Notes: a model not told the origin generated them from the sequence alone. DNA of 48,288 nt from Tieghemiomyces parasiticus (GCA_027575765.1 JANBPT010000280.1:1-48288), one strand, 5' to 3'; numbered from the stretch's first letter, positions 1-11,894 are shown. Program-made: numbers and translations.

Positions 1-194
1 CCGAGACCGATGCCACCACCGTTGCCGTCGCTACCGCCACCGAGACCGGTGCCGCCGGTAGGAACGGCGAGGGCAGAAGTGGTCGTGGCTGCGCGCTTGG
101 CGAGGGCCGGGGCACGGTGTTCGGCGGGCTGGGCGGAGGCTACGAGGGCGGTGGCCAGGGTGACGGCGACGAAGGCGAGGCGGAAGGAAACCAT
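1..194 (-). CDS. Secreted protein, N-terminal part (cut by window edge)
   Basis: An open frame runs from an ATG at 194-192 down to the window edge, giving 64 residues. Residues 1 to about 20 (MVSFRLAFVAVTLATALVAS) are a clear signal peptide. A short propeptide-like stretch ends in LAKR near residue 33, a typical Kex2 dibasic cleavage site. The sequence then becomes Thr/Ser/Ala-rich and Gly-rich (GGTGLGGGSDGNGGG), as in linkers of cell-wall or secreted fungal proteins. The ATG is the only start compatible with this signal peptide. No catalytic domain is visible in the part inside the window, so the function is unknown; the call is only 'secreted, possibly processed precursor'. Confidence 0.72.
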   Translation of the reverse strand, partial: MVSFRLAFVAVTLATALVASAQPAEHRAPALAKRAATTTSALAVPTGGTGLGGGSDGNGGGIGL

Positions 195-2464
195 ATTGGG
201 GAAGCTTAAGCGGGGCGACTAAAAGGGGGAGGAGGGTAGGTAGGAGAGTTGGGTTGGAAGCGTTTGTTGATGACTGGGTTGAAACTGGCGGGGTTGGATG
301 TATTTATGTAAAACTGGGACAACTGCTCCCTGCACACGCCCAAGAAGAAGCATGGTTCAGCCAGCCGTTCCGGGGGAGATTCGGACACGGTACGATTACC
401 TTCGTGTCCGCTTAGTTCAGCATACTGCCCCTGGGCATGTCTAGGCCGTCGCGGACGAACGAGTAGAACCGCAACTAGTCTCATGGGTGACCGTTAGTAA
501 CCAGCACCACGCAATTTCCTAATCTAGCTGGTACAGCGGAGTTGATCTGGCTAAGTTGGTGGCAACTAAGGCGGAGTGGGAGATGGAATGTAACTCCGAC
601 ACGGACGGCTTCGGTTGCTGACCAGGGTAGGGCGCTGAAGGTCGCCAATGCCCGTTTTTCACACCACTCGTGGTGGCGATTGGACAGCGCCTGACGCCAA
701 TTCCCATTCCTGATACCGTCTAGATCTCCCAGCGCCGTTAGGATAGAACGAGGTCACGCCCCCCTTCTCTGTGGGCTGCGGGCATGGCGAAACTCGGCCA
801 GAGACATTCCAGCCGTACAGACGCTGCACTATTGGTCATACCTCGAGTGAATTATCCTCCTTGCTCATTTAAATCCGAGCCTGGATGTATACTAACTCAC
901 CCCGTTGCTATGGCCACCACTCGCAAGAGAGGCGGGCTGCAAGGGGGGAATAGGTCCCCTTCTCCATTGGCTCCAACAACGGCCGGGATTTCTCTAACCG
1001 TCTCACCAATTCTTACTAATGATCCACTCTGTAGGGGCTGCCGCAAGCGTTTCTCCTCCCCGCTATGCTCCTACTGGTTAGTATTAGGCCAGGGCGATTC
1101 GACTACCACGTGGGCCAACAACTAAGGTTTCCAGCTGGAACTCTCCACGGCACCCGGTATGCCGCTGAGGCTCGCAGTGCTGACACTACCTTGCGAACGC
1201 TTCCAGGTAATGGCTGGATTGTCCTAACGGAGGAAGGATTAATTCGTGCTTCCCACCCAATTTCCGGCGCACATGATTCGGTGTATCGATTTAGAAGGCA
1301 CAGCAAGCGCACGGTTGCCGGGTGTATCGTGGATATAGTAGCAAGTTGTTTGTTACGCAACCTTCTGCCGACCAGAGGTTCCCATGCTGAAAGTTGATCT
1401 GGACCATCAACGACCCTGCTTGGCCGTGAACCAACCAGTTTCATTGGTCTACTCAGATACCTCCTTCTCATTTTCTCAAGCGTCCGAAGGGATTCGCAAC
1501 CATTCCCAGCCACCGCGTATGGGAGCAGCCGCACCTGGGTACGTAGTAAATCTGGTTACTCTAGGTGGTTTGGCCTCCCCAGCTGGCTAGCGGGCCAGGG
1601 TCGGACCAGTCAAAAGGGTCCACCTCTGTCATGCAGATCTCTTTGGCCCTGGCCATCCGAAACCCGTTATCTACAAATTGGAAACCAAATTCTCGTCGGC
1701 GCTGAGTGGTGATACGATTGACAGTTATCCGCGTGAAGAGGGAAGGGAGACCGTCCAAGCCAGTAGATACACTTGGCGGGGCTAGGATGCACCTAGCCAG
1801 GGCAGTATGGCAGGGGAGCTGGTCTGGCGACGATTGAACCATTGGTCCAGTCACAGCCAACAGAGGAACCTAGCGACCACATTGGCTGTGAATTGCACGA
1901 AATTTTACCGCTATCGATTCGTGACTTTGAGAAATCTCTTTCACTACGGCAGGCGGCCTGCCGTCACTACTTTCTAGTTGGAAGCGTGCACGGTAGTTAG
2001 GGAGGGGGAGACTGGGATGAATCCCTGCGGAAAGCATTAGACGGACGAGCCGGGCCCCAAGGGCCTTCCGTCAGCAATCAAACGGCTTACTTTCGGCGAG
2101 TTTACCTGAGACGGTGTCGATCTCCTTTGCTTGCAAGGCCGGTCCGACTGTGCAGCCCGAGGGAAAGTGCGCGCACGCTAAAGGAAGCTGGGAATAGATT
2201 ACTGACTGGTCACGTTGAAGACTAGCTTGATTTACGACTAATACTCTGACGATTATTGGTAGGTTCGGTTCAATGTTTCTCAGCAGACTGACCATGGTTT
2301 CGCTATGGCCAGGTATTGGTCGAACAAGGAATAAGGTGGATAAATAGATGGCCCATAAAGTTCACGTTTCCTCACAGTTAAATCATATTTATTTTATATA
2401 ATGGTCATTATTCGGTACGGTTCTGCGAGTCCGCTGTATATATCTACCAAAGTGGAATTTTAAG
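195..2464. other. Gene-poor intergenic stretch
   Basis: No convincing coding region. All frames are broken by stops at short intervals, and the short ORFs overlap one another on both strands without recognisable motifs. Base composition is more AT-rich than the neighbouring genes, with an A/T-rich patch around 2380-2405. The nearest protein-coding signals are the secreted protein to the left and the mariner remnant to the right. Confidence 0.6.
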
Positions 2465-3400
2465 TCACTTGGCTGGCACTTGGTAAGCTCCGATTGCTAG
2501 GCATCCATGGCCACCTCCAATGAGGAGAGGTTTCTTATTGTGCAGCCGTTGTTTGATGTCCCTGGGCAGTGAAAAGTCGCAGGGGGCCCAATCGAGACCG
2601 GGAAATGAGGCTGGAATAAGTGTGACTCCGGCGCCAGACATAGACATGGATGTCTGCAGAACCATGGGGCAGTGTGCTATCGTAATAGGGCCGCGGGAGG
2701 TGGCAGTCGACTCTTCCGCGGGCCGTTTCCCAGGCCTGGAGCATGGGCTCCAACTCGCGCTCCATTTGGTGGTTGACAGAGACCTTGACTACGGGGGGGG
2801 GATGCTTAGCCCTCAGGTGCAATAATCCACGTCTGGTCAAAATAAAAACTGAAAGCATAACCGTAAGTATGACACGGTTCCAGCGAGTCTGAGTTGGGAT
2901 AAGTCCAACATTAGAATGTCAGCGCCAATGATAAATGCCAGCAGATGGTTCATGGGGATACACCCGAGCCTCATCACCTGTGATGACGGAGTCTAGCAGG
3001 TACTCGCTGGCCCTGCCAAACTCCTCTAGGAGCTGGGTGGCAAAACATACCCACTGGTGGCGCTGGTCATCGATGAGGCTGTGGGGGACCCAGCGGTACA
3101 AATGACAGTATAGGCTCAAGTCCCTGCGCAGGACATCGCGTATGGTACTAAGGAAAGGGTGGCAGGCCTGGGCTGGTTGTTCAGTAGATGGACGAGGGTC
3201 TTCCTCCAGCGGTTCCAAGACTATGGCTCCATATGGCTGGCCAGTGTCTTATGACAGGCGGCCAACCCGAGGAACGTCTTCAAAAGAGTAGCAGCCCGTA
3301 TGAAAGCAAGCTAGCCACCTGCTTGCTTACGGTAACGCGGCTAGGGCGGTCAAACTCAATGTGGATTCCAGTTCAGATAAAATTTAGCCTGCCTTGCGGC
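2465..3400 (-). pseudogene. Decayed mariner-type (DDD) transposase
   Basis: Three minus-strand pieces in different frames read in order like a Mos1-type mariner transposase. About 3400-3320 holds RPSRVTVSKQVASLL, resembling the HTH linker. The piece 3218-2919 holds RWVPHSLIDDQRHQW and then SVITGDEARVY, matching the family pattern WVPH-L-(T)-E/D-Q and the first catalytic Asp in the TGDE motif. The piece 2858-2640 holds MLSVFILTRRGLLHL and YYDST-LPH, the counterpart of HHDNAPAH with the second Asp. The piece 2640-2465 holds GVTLIPASFPGLDWAPCDF, matching the (S)PDLAPCDFFLFP box with the third Asp. The last two Asp codons are only about 28 codons apart across a frameshift, not the usual 34, so there are deletions as well as frame breaks. 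It cannot make an active enzyme. I did not identify the terminal inverted repeats or a TA target duplication. Confidence 0.78.
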
Positions 3401-3849
3401 TGTAGAAATAAAAATAATAAATGGGGTCTAGGGCACCATAGTTGGTGGATTTAGATGAGGTGGAGATTGGAACATTAGAGATCAGAATGATGTGGAGATA
3501 AACGGGTTAGCAGCGAAACGGGGAATATTCCAAAGCTAAAAATGGCTAGGCCGTTCGATTACTCGCCTTAGCCTATGCTTGGTAACGTCTATGGCGCCAA
3601 TGTGAGGAACTCCAAGCTTCGCCAAACACGATAATTTGGCGCCTTTTACATTACCCAATTTTTCAAATCGCTAACAAATGAAAATCTATCACTATAATTA
3701 GCATGGTTGCATTGGTTATTAGCACGAACAGTCGTAAAAATTTCCAACTGAATACCAGCCTTGCCCCCCTTATTCCATATTCCCTTGTATGTCTGGTCAA
3801 TTGGATGAAAGCAGTATATTATTACAACCAACAAACGCAGTGCTTTTTT
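3401..3849. other. Intergenic, AT-rich, downstream of the PPR gene
   Basis: AT-rich sequence between the mariner remnant and the stop of the PPR gene. It should contain the 3' UTR and polyadenylation region of the minus-strand PPR gene. No ORF with recognisable content; the transposon end may lie here but was not found. Confidence 0.5.
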
Positions 3850-6783
3850 TTACGTAGCAATAAGCTCTTTGGCCTGGTCTATGAGATGAGCCAAGGCGGA
3901 ATCGGGCTTACCAGTTATGTGGTAGCGTTGCATTTCCGCTAGGGTTTGAGCGGCGCATTCCGCCTGGTGCCAGCGGGTCCAACCGCGGAGGAGGACGTAG
4001 GCCAGATCGGAGCACCAATGGGGCGGACGGTAGCCATCAAAGTGAGTCGACGTACCAGCTGCAAAATTACTGACTTGGCCATGGCCATCGTCGACTATTC
4101 TACGTGTAACGGCTGCGTTCAATGGTGGTTCAATCTGGTCACGCAAAAGGGTACTCATCGGGTACCACGGTGGCAGGCTGGTACTTGTCTGGGAGGCTGT
4201 TGACGATGGTGACAGTGGTGACGCAGCGACGTAGTATTCATACTCCAAAAGGTCATAGCGACGGATGACGTGGGTAAGCAGGGCAAAGAGAGCGCGGGCC
4301 TGAGAGACCCGTCGCGTTCGGAACAGGAGAGCGAACAGTCGCAGGTAGGCGGCCAATGGAACCGGGTGCCCGCCGGTCAGCGCATCGCCGTACGTTTCCT
4401 CTTTAGAGACCAGGCTAAATCCATCAAATCGAGGCGGGTCGGTGAAAGGTTCGGTGCAGGCTCGGAAGGGGGTGTAATCGTCTTGCTCTTCCATTCGAAA
4501 AAAGGTAGCAATTAACGGCTGGGCGATAGGGTCGAGCCCGCAGAGTTGGTCGAACGTCTTGAGGGCACCGTCAACGTCATCCCGTCGGGCATAGTCGTGT
4601 AGGATGACCAAGAGTCCCTCCTGGCGGACACGCGGATGGGTGGTAAAGAAGGTGTGGTGGCGTAGGAGGTGGCGGGCCTCACTGTGCAGATTATGGCGAG
4701 TCAGACCGGAGAGGACCAAATTTGCCAGGGCCGGGGTGGAGTGCAAGAGCGGGCTCTGGGCGTCGGCGTAGCGGCGAAACAGGACGTAGGCCTGGCGGGC
4801 CTGGCCATGGGCAAATAGAATCTGGAGAGTTAGGGTGAGCTCCACGGGGTTGCGTGGTAGGGTCTGGCCCAGGCGGGTGAAGGTGGGCCGCTCGACTCGC
4901 AGCCGGCGCATCAACTGGCGCAACGATGCCGTCTCGGTACGACGGGCACTCTGGGCCAGATAATCTTCGCCGTCCTCATTACCCCCAACCCGTCCCTTCG
5001 TTTTGGAGGTAGATCCCCTGCGCGCCCCGTCCAGTACCTCCTGGAGGTAAGCGGCGAGGACGGCGTGCTGAACCGCCTCGTGGTGCAGGTCGCTGAACTC
5101 GGCCATCACACCTTGGCTGACACGCGCCAGAATGGCGTGGGGCGAGAAACTCTGATGGAACGGATCATCCTCAGGGTCGCCATACCTGTAGTGGAGGCCC
5201 AGGACACCCCGGGTTATGGCGTCGAGGGCTACGTGGTCCCATATGAAGTGACGTCGATTGAATAGGTCGACAACCTCGTTGACCTTTGGCAGAGAGCGGT
5301 GATGAAGATATCCAGTGAGCATAATAGTGAGTGTGCGGCGGTCCGGAGAGAGGTGGGCAAGAGCGCGTCGCCACGGGTCCGGTACATTGGACAGCCGGTT
5401 GGACCGTGGGCCCGGGCAGGATACCGGTTCTGGCACTCCTTGGAGACAGTGGAAGAGGGCTTCCGCTTCAGGAAGGCCGCCATTGGTCTTGACCAAACCG
5501 TCGAGGTAGGCGTTTACGGTGGCCAAGGTGAGCCGCGGATAGACCTGAGGGAGGGCGCGGATAGGGACTGGAGCAGCCGGGTCGATACCTGGGACCTCCA
5601 AGGGATGGATGATAACAGCTGCCCATAGTCGCCGAGCCAGCGCGGCCTGTCCGTTACGAAACAGGCGCTTAAGAACCCGGTGGTAGACGGCGGGCGGGAG
5701 GTGATCGCGGTGGGTGGCGGCCCGCTCCAGTAATGACACTGCCACTTCCCAACGCCGGTGAAAGACCAGAGGGATCAGGGTGCGGAGCCAGAGCGGCGGG
5801 CGTTGGGCCACTTCGGTCACAAATTTTCGGGCATCGTCCCAAAGCTGGCCAAGTATATCGTCTACCGGGAGGTCAGCAGCTGAATCCGAGGCAACTGCGT
5901 GCACCATAAAATGGATCAGCTGGTTAGTTGGTTGGATGCCCACCTGGCACATAGTCCGATACACCGTGAAGAGTTGCTCGACATTGCGGTACGCCATGAA
6001 ATGGCAGGCGATAAAGTGTTCCCAGGTCGTGACGTCAAAGTGACGGGCAGTGAGAAGCTGCGAGGCTGTATTAACGGTGATAGCTGGGCCTGCAGAATCG
6101 GTGGCACCCTCTAGAAACTGGGACCACCAGGTTTGAAATACCGCCACGGCCTCTGCGTACTGACCTAGGCGACGGTAAGACCCGAGCCATAAATTGCGGT
6201 GCCGGACACTGATCGACCGGCCTGTAGCCTCCATATCGCGGCAGATCAAGACGATTCGCTGGCCGGTTTCCCGCGAGGGCTGGTGGCTTAATAGATCAAG
6301 CAGGCATACCCAGTCGAAGGCATCGAGGTGTGCCAGGGCGCTGCGATTTTCGGATACCGATGCCTCTAATGGGGCGGGTGGTGATGGCAGCTGTCGCAAC
6401 TTGTCGTAGGCACCAAGCATTCCGTCCACGTCCTCTTCCAGGAGAGCTGAGCGGAACCGTCGCAATAGATCTTGTGAGATCCGGCTGTCGGGTGTCAGTG
6501 GTAGATCGTCAGCTACCGCTTCGGAAATCGGGAAGCATTCGCTGGCCTGGTCCGGCGGTCGAGTGTAGAGTCGTCGGGCGGGGATCGCGATATTGGACGG
6601 CCGCCATCGTGGGTTCGCGACCATATGGACATGGGGTATCCGTGGTGGCCGGGCGTTATGAAATGGACACTTACCCGTACGGCAGGAGAGCAGGGCAGCG
6701 AGCTCCGATGCAGTCCGGCTGGCTACCAGGCTGACCCTGGCCATGGAGGCATGAGGTAGGATCGGGGAGCCAAAGAAAGTCAA
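3850..6783 (-). CDS. Pentatricopeptide-repeat (PPR) protein, probably mitochondrial
   Basis: A single open frame encodes 977 residues and ends in a TAA at 3852-3850. The N-terminus is rich in Arg/Ser/Ala with few acidic residues (for example MARVSLVASRTASELAALLS), as in a mitochondrial targeting sequence. Starts at M1 (6783) and M14 (6744) both give such a presequence. Degenerate helix-turn-helix repeats of PPR type recur. Around residues 195-222 there is NLWLGSYRRLGQYAEAVAVF, around 254-288 WEHFIACHFMAYRNVEQLF followed by a VGIQPTN turn, and around residues 645-770 ILFAHGQARQAYVLFRRYA and LVLSGLTRHNLHSEARHLL. PPR proteins bind organellar RNA and act in mitochondrial mRNA maturation or translation in fungi; the RNA target cannot be told from sequence. 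No intron is needed. A more distant TPR-like reading is possible, but repeat length and turns favour PPR. Confidence 0.75.
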   Translation of the reverse strand: MTFFGSPILPHASMARVSLVASRTASELAALLSCRTGKCPFHNARPPRIPHVHMVANPRWRPSNIAIPARRLYTRPPDQASECFPISEAVADDLPLTPDSRISQDLLRRFRSALLEEDVDGMLGAYDKLRQLPSPPAPLEASVSENRSALAHLDAFDWVCLLDLLSHQPSRETGQRIVLICRDMEATGRSISVRHRNLWLGSYRRLGQYAEAVAVFQTWWSQFLEGATDSAGPAITVNTASQLLTARHFDVTTWEHFIACHFMAYRNVEQLFTVYRTMCQVGIQPTNQLIHFMVHAVASDSAADLPVDDILGQLWDDARKFVTEVAQRPPLWLRTLIPLVFHRRWEVAVSLLERAATHRDHLPPAVYHRVLKRLFRNGQAALARRLWAAVIIHPLEVPGIDPAAPVPIRALPQVYPRLTLATVNAYLDGLVKTNGGLPEAEALFHCLQGVPEPVSCPGPRSNRLSNVPDPWRRALAHLSPDRRTLTIMLTGYLHHRSLPKVNEVVDLFNRRHFIWDHVALDAITRGVLGLHYRYGDPEDDPFHQSFSPHAILARVSQGVMAEFSDLHHEAVQHAVLAAYLQEVLDGARRGSTSKTKGRVGGNEDGEDYLAQSARRTETASLRQLMRRLRVERPTFTRLGQTLPRNPVELTLTLQILFAHGQARQAYVLFRRYADAQSPLLHSTPALANLVLSGLTRHNLHSEARHLLRHHTFFTTHPRVRQEGLLVILHDYARRDDVDGALKTFDQLCGLDPIAQPLIATFFRMEEQDDYTPFRACTEPFTDPPRFDGFSLVSKEETYGDALTGGHPVPLAAYLRLFALLFRTRRVSQARALFALLTHVIRRYDLLEYEYYVAASPLSPSSTASQTSTSLPPWYPMSTLLRDQIEPPLNAAVTRRIVDDGHGQVSNFAAGTSTHFDGYRPPHWCSDLAYVLLRGWTRWHQAECAAQTLAEMQRYHITGKPDSALAHLIDQAKELIAT

Positions 6784-8805
6784 TAAACAATGCGGATCGC
6801 GCTAACTGGTCGCGGGGTTGCGAAGGAGGCTGCAAGGCAATGAACGATTGGTTGAAGGTAGCTCCGTCAATGGCATAGCTCAGTAAGCGACGGACCACCA
6901 TGCGAAGATCTGGGCTCTGCAGCCGAATCGGTCACCAGGGGCCAGGATCCGCCAGGTGGACTTCATAGCTGAACGGAGTGACGCCCATAAAAAAAATTGT
7001 CAGTGAGATTGCATTAGGCAGAGGGAGTCGCTAGGGGTAAGTTACCGTCGCTTAACAGTTGTAATTAAATTGCTAGATATGATTTTACCGACTGGTGTTC
7101 CTCCCAGGGCGGAATTGTGCACGGCATCACTCTTATCACATCTATACCAACCAGTCTCGGGGTCGTTTGGAGCCAACGTTAAAGCCTCTATTGACGCCCG
7201 TGCATTTTAGTCACTTCACGGGTCAAGGCGGCCGGCGTGGGGTTGCGCGGGCGGGCGACTGCGAACGCCAGTTGTCAGCGGGCGGTCTCTTGACTCTGGG
7301 GTGGCGGTCAAGGGCGACATGCGTCCATCGTGACGTTGCCTCCTAACCCAGTTGGCCTGGCGCTCGCCATATTTTGTCACGCCACACATCTGGGGGCTAG
7401 CCGAGCTTCGAGGTCACCCGACTTAAGTTGGGAGTCCGGTGTGCCTCCCCCCCCTCTAAGCGACTGGTCCACCCGCCTTGTCCGATGATGGTAACCACCA
7501 CTCGGCGCCGCCTGCTTAACCGAACCAAAGTCACCTTGCTAGGCCTACCTGGCGACATGGCTGGCACAACGGCAGCTGACTTCCCCCCTCCCCCTTCAGG
7601 CACATCACGCCTGTCGCCCCTTGTGCATGGCGTGGCGAGCGTGACTGTCGCCGCTATGCGCTTGCCCCCATTTCTCCTCCCCCCTGGCACTGAACTTTGG
7701 CCCGATCCCGCCAATTAAGTTCGGAAGTGCGGATTCTATATTGCTCGTTGTCCAAAAGAAGTGCGTGCTGATTTACATCCTGGCCGATGAATAGTAGCAC
7801 GCCTGTGCATGAGGTACGTTGGCGGACGACCAGCCTTCGGGATGCCTTTTACGAGAGGTTCCAGTCGTAGTCGAAGCTTCAGCGATGATGGGAGATGGTG
7901 GTGTTTTGGCCTTGGCACCCGAAAGTCTACGTTACCAGCACCCCCCCCCTCACCCAAGGTATTTCAGCCGGGCCCACTCCGGCACATGTCGCGAAATACC
8001 TGTGGTTACAGGGACATTGACTGGCCGCCACCTAGCGTTGGTTAGGATGACCGCGACTAGGCAAACGGCCCATGAGGCCATAGGGAGAAAAGTAACCAGG
8101 GCTGCCGAAGCTACTCACCAGCCCCCGCTCCCTCTAGCCGGAGGGAACTGGGCCGGACAGACAGACCCCCCCTCGCCGCTTTGCTGCGGACCAGGCTTCG
8201 GCCTGCGTTTCCCTCGCATGGCCAGTGAGGGGCCGGGACATTCCTATCGGAGACCCAGAGCCCACTGGTCGGGGAGTCTGCATTAGGTCACTAGCTTGAC
8301 GATGTGATTACATCGGCTCAAATACTAGTCACGTCAGCTAGGCATCGGGGGCCTCTGTCCCGCCAACACATAAAGCTGCCGTAATCCCCTGTGGCCCGCC
8401 CCCACCGGCATTAATTGTATATCTGCCTCTTGGCTTCTCTCTTCATCCCGGCTCGCTTCCCCTTCTCACCTGGCCCAGCGTGTTTGCCTGTCCTCTATTG
8501 TCTCTGTGTATGCACACACCTTAATAAGTTGGACGCCGTGTTCAATAACTGACCGACGTCTCGCTCTTAACCCGCCCACGTTCGTTTCAAAGCAGGTGCC
8601 TTTTCAGACTCTTGCCTTCCGCCACCCGCCATTGCCATTCCTTCCGGGCTTGCCGGCTTTCGCCCCTCACACGCCAGCATCCCCAACGGTCATCGTCGGC
8701 TTGGTATTTCCCCGACCTCCGACTTTACAATAAGGCACGCCTCCCCCCCCGTAGTCGCCACTTCCCCTCAGTTCAGTAACTACCACTGGCCGCACCATTA
8801 CCGCT
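6784..8805. other. Divergent promoter region between PPR gene and sugar symporter
   Basis: About 2 kb between two divergently transcribed genes. There are no supported ORFs. The right half (about 7430-8800) is markedly C/T-rich on the plus strand, with many poly-C and CCT runs, as expected for a promoter and 5' leader of the plus-strand symporter. No transcription-factor site is claimed. Confidence 0.5.
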
Positions 8806-11800
8806 ATGGTAAGCCAGAGCGAAGGCCATGGTCAGGATTATGGCAGTCTATCCGACCCTAAGCTCTCCCCGAGCTCCAATGCCAAGCGCTCAGTGGGCTC
8901 GCCGAAGGGATTCAGTTCACGGAACTGCCGCTCACCCTTTCTCCATCCAGGAAGCGGCAACGATGGCTCGCTCTCTTCGCCGGGAATGTCGGCTGTGTCC
9001 TACGTCAGCCAACCACCCTTGCTCTCTGCATGGGACATGTTCACCGTCAACGTCGCCCTAGCCGGCCTGCAATTCACGTGTAAGTTCTTTCGATAAGCTC
9101 TAACCTGGCTCGGAGTGCTATTAGAAGGGCATGGAGGAGGGACATGTTCGCCTGGTTATGGGGCCGGCCCCTCCGCTTTTCCCTCCGACACGTCTAACTG
9201 GGGTGCGACGGAAGCAGTGCAGGCCAAGGTGGGACGGCTTTTTTTCGATGACCTCATACCTACGCCCGGTCCTATCCGGCCGCCTCATATTGGGCTTTGT
9301 CATCATAGCCTGCGGAGCACCCCCGACCTGATCCCTAATTAACGCCCTCATCGCCTATGCTCGTCATTCACGTTCACTCCCGCTCTCACACAATCGCATT
9401 GCACACTTCATTCTGTCCGCTGTGCCCATCAATCCAGGGTCCGTCGAGCTTGGGTAAGCTTTTTCATGCATACACTCTTTCCACCGTCGCTATCCCCTGA
9501 TACATTAGCACTTAGCCAACCGAGCATTGTCCTCTCAACACCACCGGTTCCCTAACTGACTAGCCAACCCCTAATTAATCACCCCCCCCCACCCCAACAG
9601 CTACGGTTCGCCCTACCTCTTGTCCTTAGGACTGCCCAAGCCGCTCCTCTCGCTGGTTTGGCTCGCCGGCCCCCTGTCAGGCTTTATCATCCAACCCCTG
9701 ATTGGTGCCGTCAGCGACCGCAACACCTCCGCCTGGGGCCGGCGGCGGCCCTTTATCGTGGTGGGTAGCCTCCTCGTCATCTTAGCCATCGCCGTCATCG
9801 CATACGCCCAGGAGCTGGCTCATTTTTTTGGGTCGACCATTCTGGGTTGGTCAGCGCTCAACCCAGAGACCCGTGATAAGGTAAGTGTTTCCCCGCATCT
9901 GGTGATGCATCCGCTGAAATCGGACTAGTTACGACTGCGTTAGTACTTGATCCGTGTTCGCCTGAGAGTCCGTTACTGATGGCTATCTGCGTCCTGTCCG
10001 CTCTTTGTTCCGCCTTGACCCCATCTGCCCTTACTGTTGCAAGTACGCCCATGTCGCCATTATACTGGCGGTAGTCAGTTTCTATGTGCTCGACTTCTCC
10101 ATCAACGCCGTTCAGGCATGCCTGCGCGCCTTGGTACTCGATGTGGCCCCGCTAGCCCAGCAAGAGGCCGCCAACGCCTACGCCGGCCGCATGCTTATGT
10201 TTGGCAGCTCAATGGGCTACTTTATGGGCTTCGTCAACCTTGTCGAAGTGTTCCCCTTCCTAGGCCGGTCACAGATGCAGATCCTGTGTGTCATTGGTAT
10301 CATGGTCTTCATTCTCGCTGTCTTCGTGACGTGCCTCACCACCACCGAACAGGTCCTCGACAAGAGCGAGTTATCTGAGGAGGAGCTCAACAAGTCCATA
10401 TGGTCGACCATCGCCGACGTCTACCACGCATTCTGGCTGCTCCCGCAGCCCCTACAGCAGGTATGCAACGTGCAGTTCTTTTCGTGGATGGGGTGGTTTC
10501 CATTTCTCTTCTACAGCACCACCTGGGTCGTCGAGGTGGTCGGCCGCCACTACCCAGGGAATCCCGCTGACGACCCGGACTTCTTTGATTACGCCACCCG
10601 CCTCGGCTCCTTCGCCCTGTTTCTATGGTCCATCGGGTCATTTGTGGCCTCCGTAGTGCTGCCCTGGTTTATACCGACAGCAGCTGAAGGTTTAGAACTG
10701 GCCTTGGATCTCCCAGTACCCGCCGGTGACCACGAGGCTGGTACAATTCCCTCATCGGCAGCGGCCCAGGAAACCTCTCCGCTGGTAGGCCCCGCTCCGG
10801 CGTCTTCGCCCCGCGGGACCGTCCGGGACCGGGTATTGGCCACACTTCGTCTGTTCCAGTTCTCCATGCGCCGCCTATACACCTTCTCCTTGACCTTTTT
10901 CTCGGTGGTCATGATGTGCACCTACTTTGTCCAGTCCGCCAAGGGGGCGGTATTGCTGATCGTGCTCGCCAGTGTCCCATGGGCGGTGTCTCTATGGGTC
11001 CCCTTCGCCCTAGTCGGGGAGTTCATGTCCAAGATGAATATTGAGACTCAATCCCTCCTGGCTGCTGATGACGGTCCCGGGGTGGACAGTGCCATTATAA
11101 GCCCCTTGCTATCCCCAACCGATCGGACGGCGGAAAGTCAGATTGCCGCCCTGCCCAACTTGGACCCTAGTCATCGCCCGACCGCGCTTACCATCCCCAC
11201 CCTTCGCCACGGGTGTCTTTCCGGGTCACCCTCCGCGGTCTCGTCAGTCTCCAATTCCCTGGCCCGCACGGACGGCTTCGCCGAGTACGCCTCCTCTCCG
11301 CTGTCGCGCCGGTCGGTCCAGTTTGACGAGACCCCGCGAGTCCTCCACCCATCTTCGCCGACCGCCCAGCCCGCCGACGGCGGCGCTCCTTTAAGTTTGC
11401 CGGGCCCCCCGGATTCGTCGCGGCTTTTCCCGGGTAGCTGGCACGATTTCCCGCGCACCGAGACCAGCGACTCCCGCGCCAGCGTCCGTACCCGCCGTAG
11501 CCGCCGCTCGCAGCGTACTACAGGTACCGCCGCCACAGCAGCCACGACCCTGGACTCTGGAATGGTGCTGGGGATCCACAATATGTATGTGGTGCTCCCG
11601 CAATTCGTCATGAGCCTGGTGTCCACCGTCATCTTCTCGGCCCTACAGGACCGTCGGAGTACTGCTCATCCGCCCGGCTACCATGCACACCCTTCAGCTA
11701 CAGTCGACTCGTTGGCCACCAGCCCGTCGTTCTGGCCGACGGTGATGGCAAGTGGTGGGTTTGGAGGAAGTGGCGAAGCCTCCGACGCGGTCGGCTGGGT

Positions 11801-11894
11801 GCTACGGGTCGGCGGGCTCTGCTCCCTCGTGGCAGCCTTCCTGTCTCTCTACATTGTAGATATGCGTAAGGTGCGCATGAGCGACTACATTTAG
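8806..11894 (+). CDS. GPH-family sugar/H+ symporter (SUT/SLC45-like)
   Basis: Exons: 8806-9079, 9438-9453, 9601-9880, 10044-11894; they join in frame to 806 residues. Introns start GTAAGT/GTAAGC/GTAAGT and end CAG, CAG and AAG. The 16-nt second exon supplies W-S-V-E-L-G, restoring LQFTWSVELGYGSPYLLSLG, the conserved first-helix region of plant and fungal sucrose transporters. Exon 3 carries SDRNTSAWGRRRPFIVVG, the family loop 2-3 signature (R-x-G-R-R). Exon 4 begins with YAHVAIILAVVSFYVLDFS and contains QEAANAYAGRMLMFGSSMGY and QFFSWMGWFPFLFYSTTWV. A long Ser/Pro-rich cytoplasmic loop precedes the last helices, and the protein ends at MSDYI. Members move sucrose, maltose or other alpha-glucosides with protons across the plasma membrane; the substrate here is inferred only from family. 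The N-terminal ~70 residues are a soluble Ser-rich tail. Confidence 0.88.
9438..9453 (+). other. 16-nt microexon of the sugar symporter
   Basis: The bases GGTCCGTCGAGCTTGG are flanked by an upstream CAG acceptor and a downstream GTAAGC donor. With one base from exon 1 (T) and one from exon 3 (C) they encode W-S-V-E-L-G. This keeps the frame (exon 1 ends in phase 1, the microexon ends in phase 2) and completes the conserved QFTW-x-V-E-L-GY-x-SPYL block. Skipping it would remove the signature Trp and shift the frame, since 16 is not divisible by three. Confidence 0.82.
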
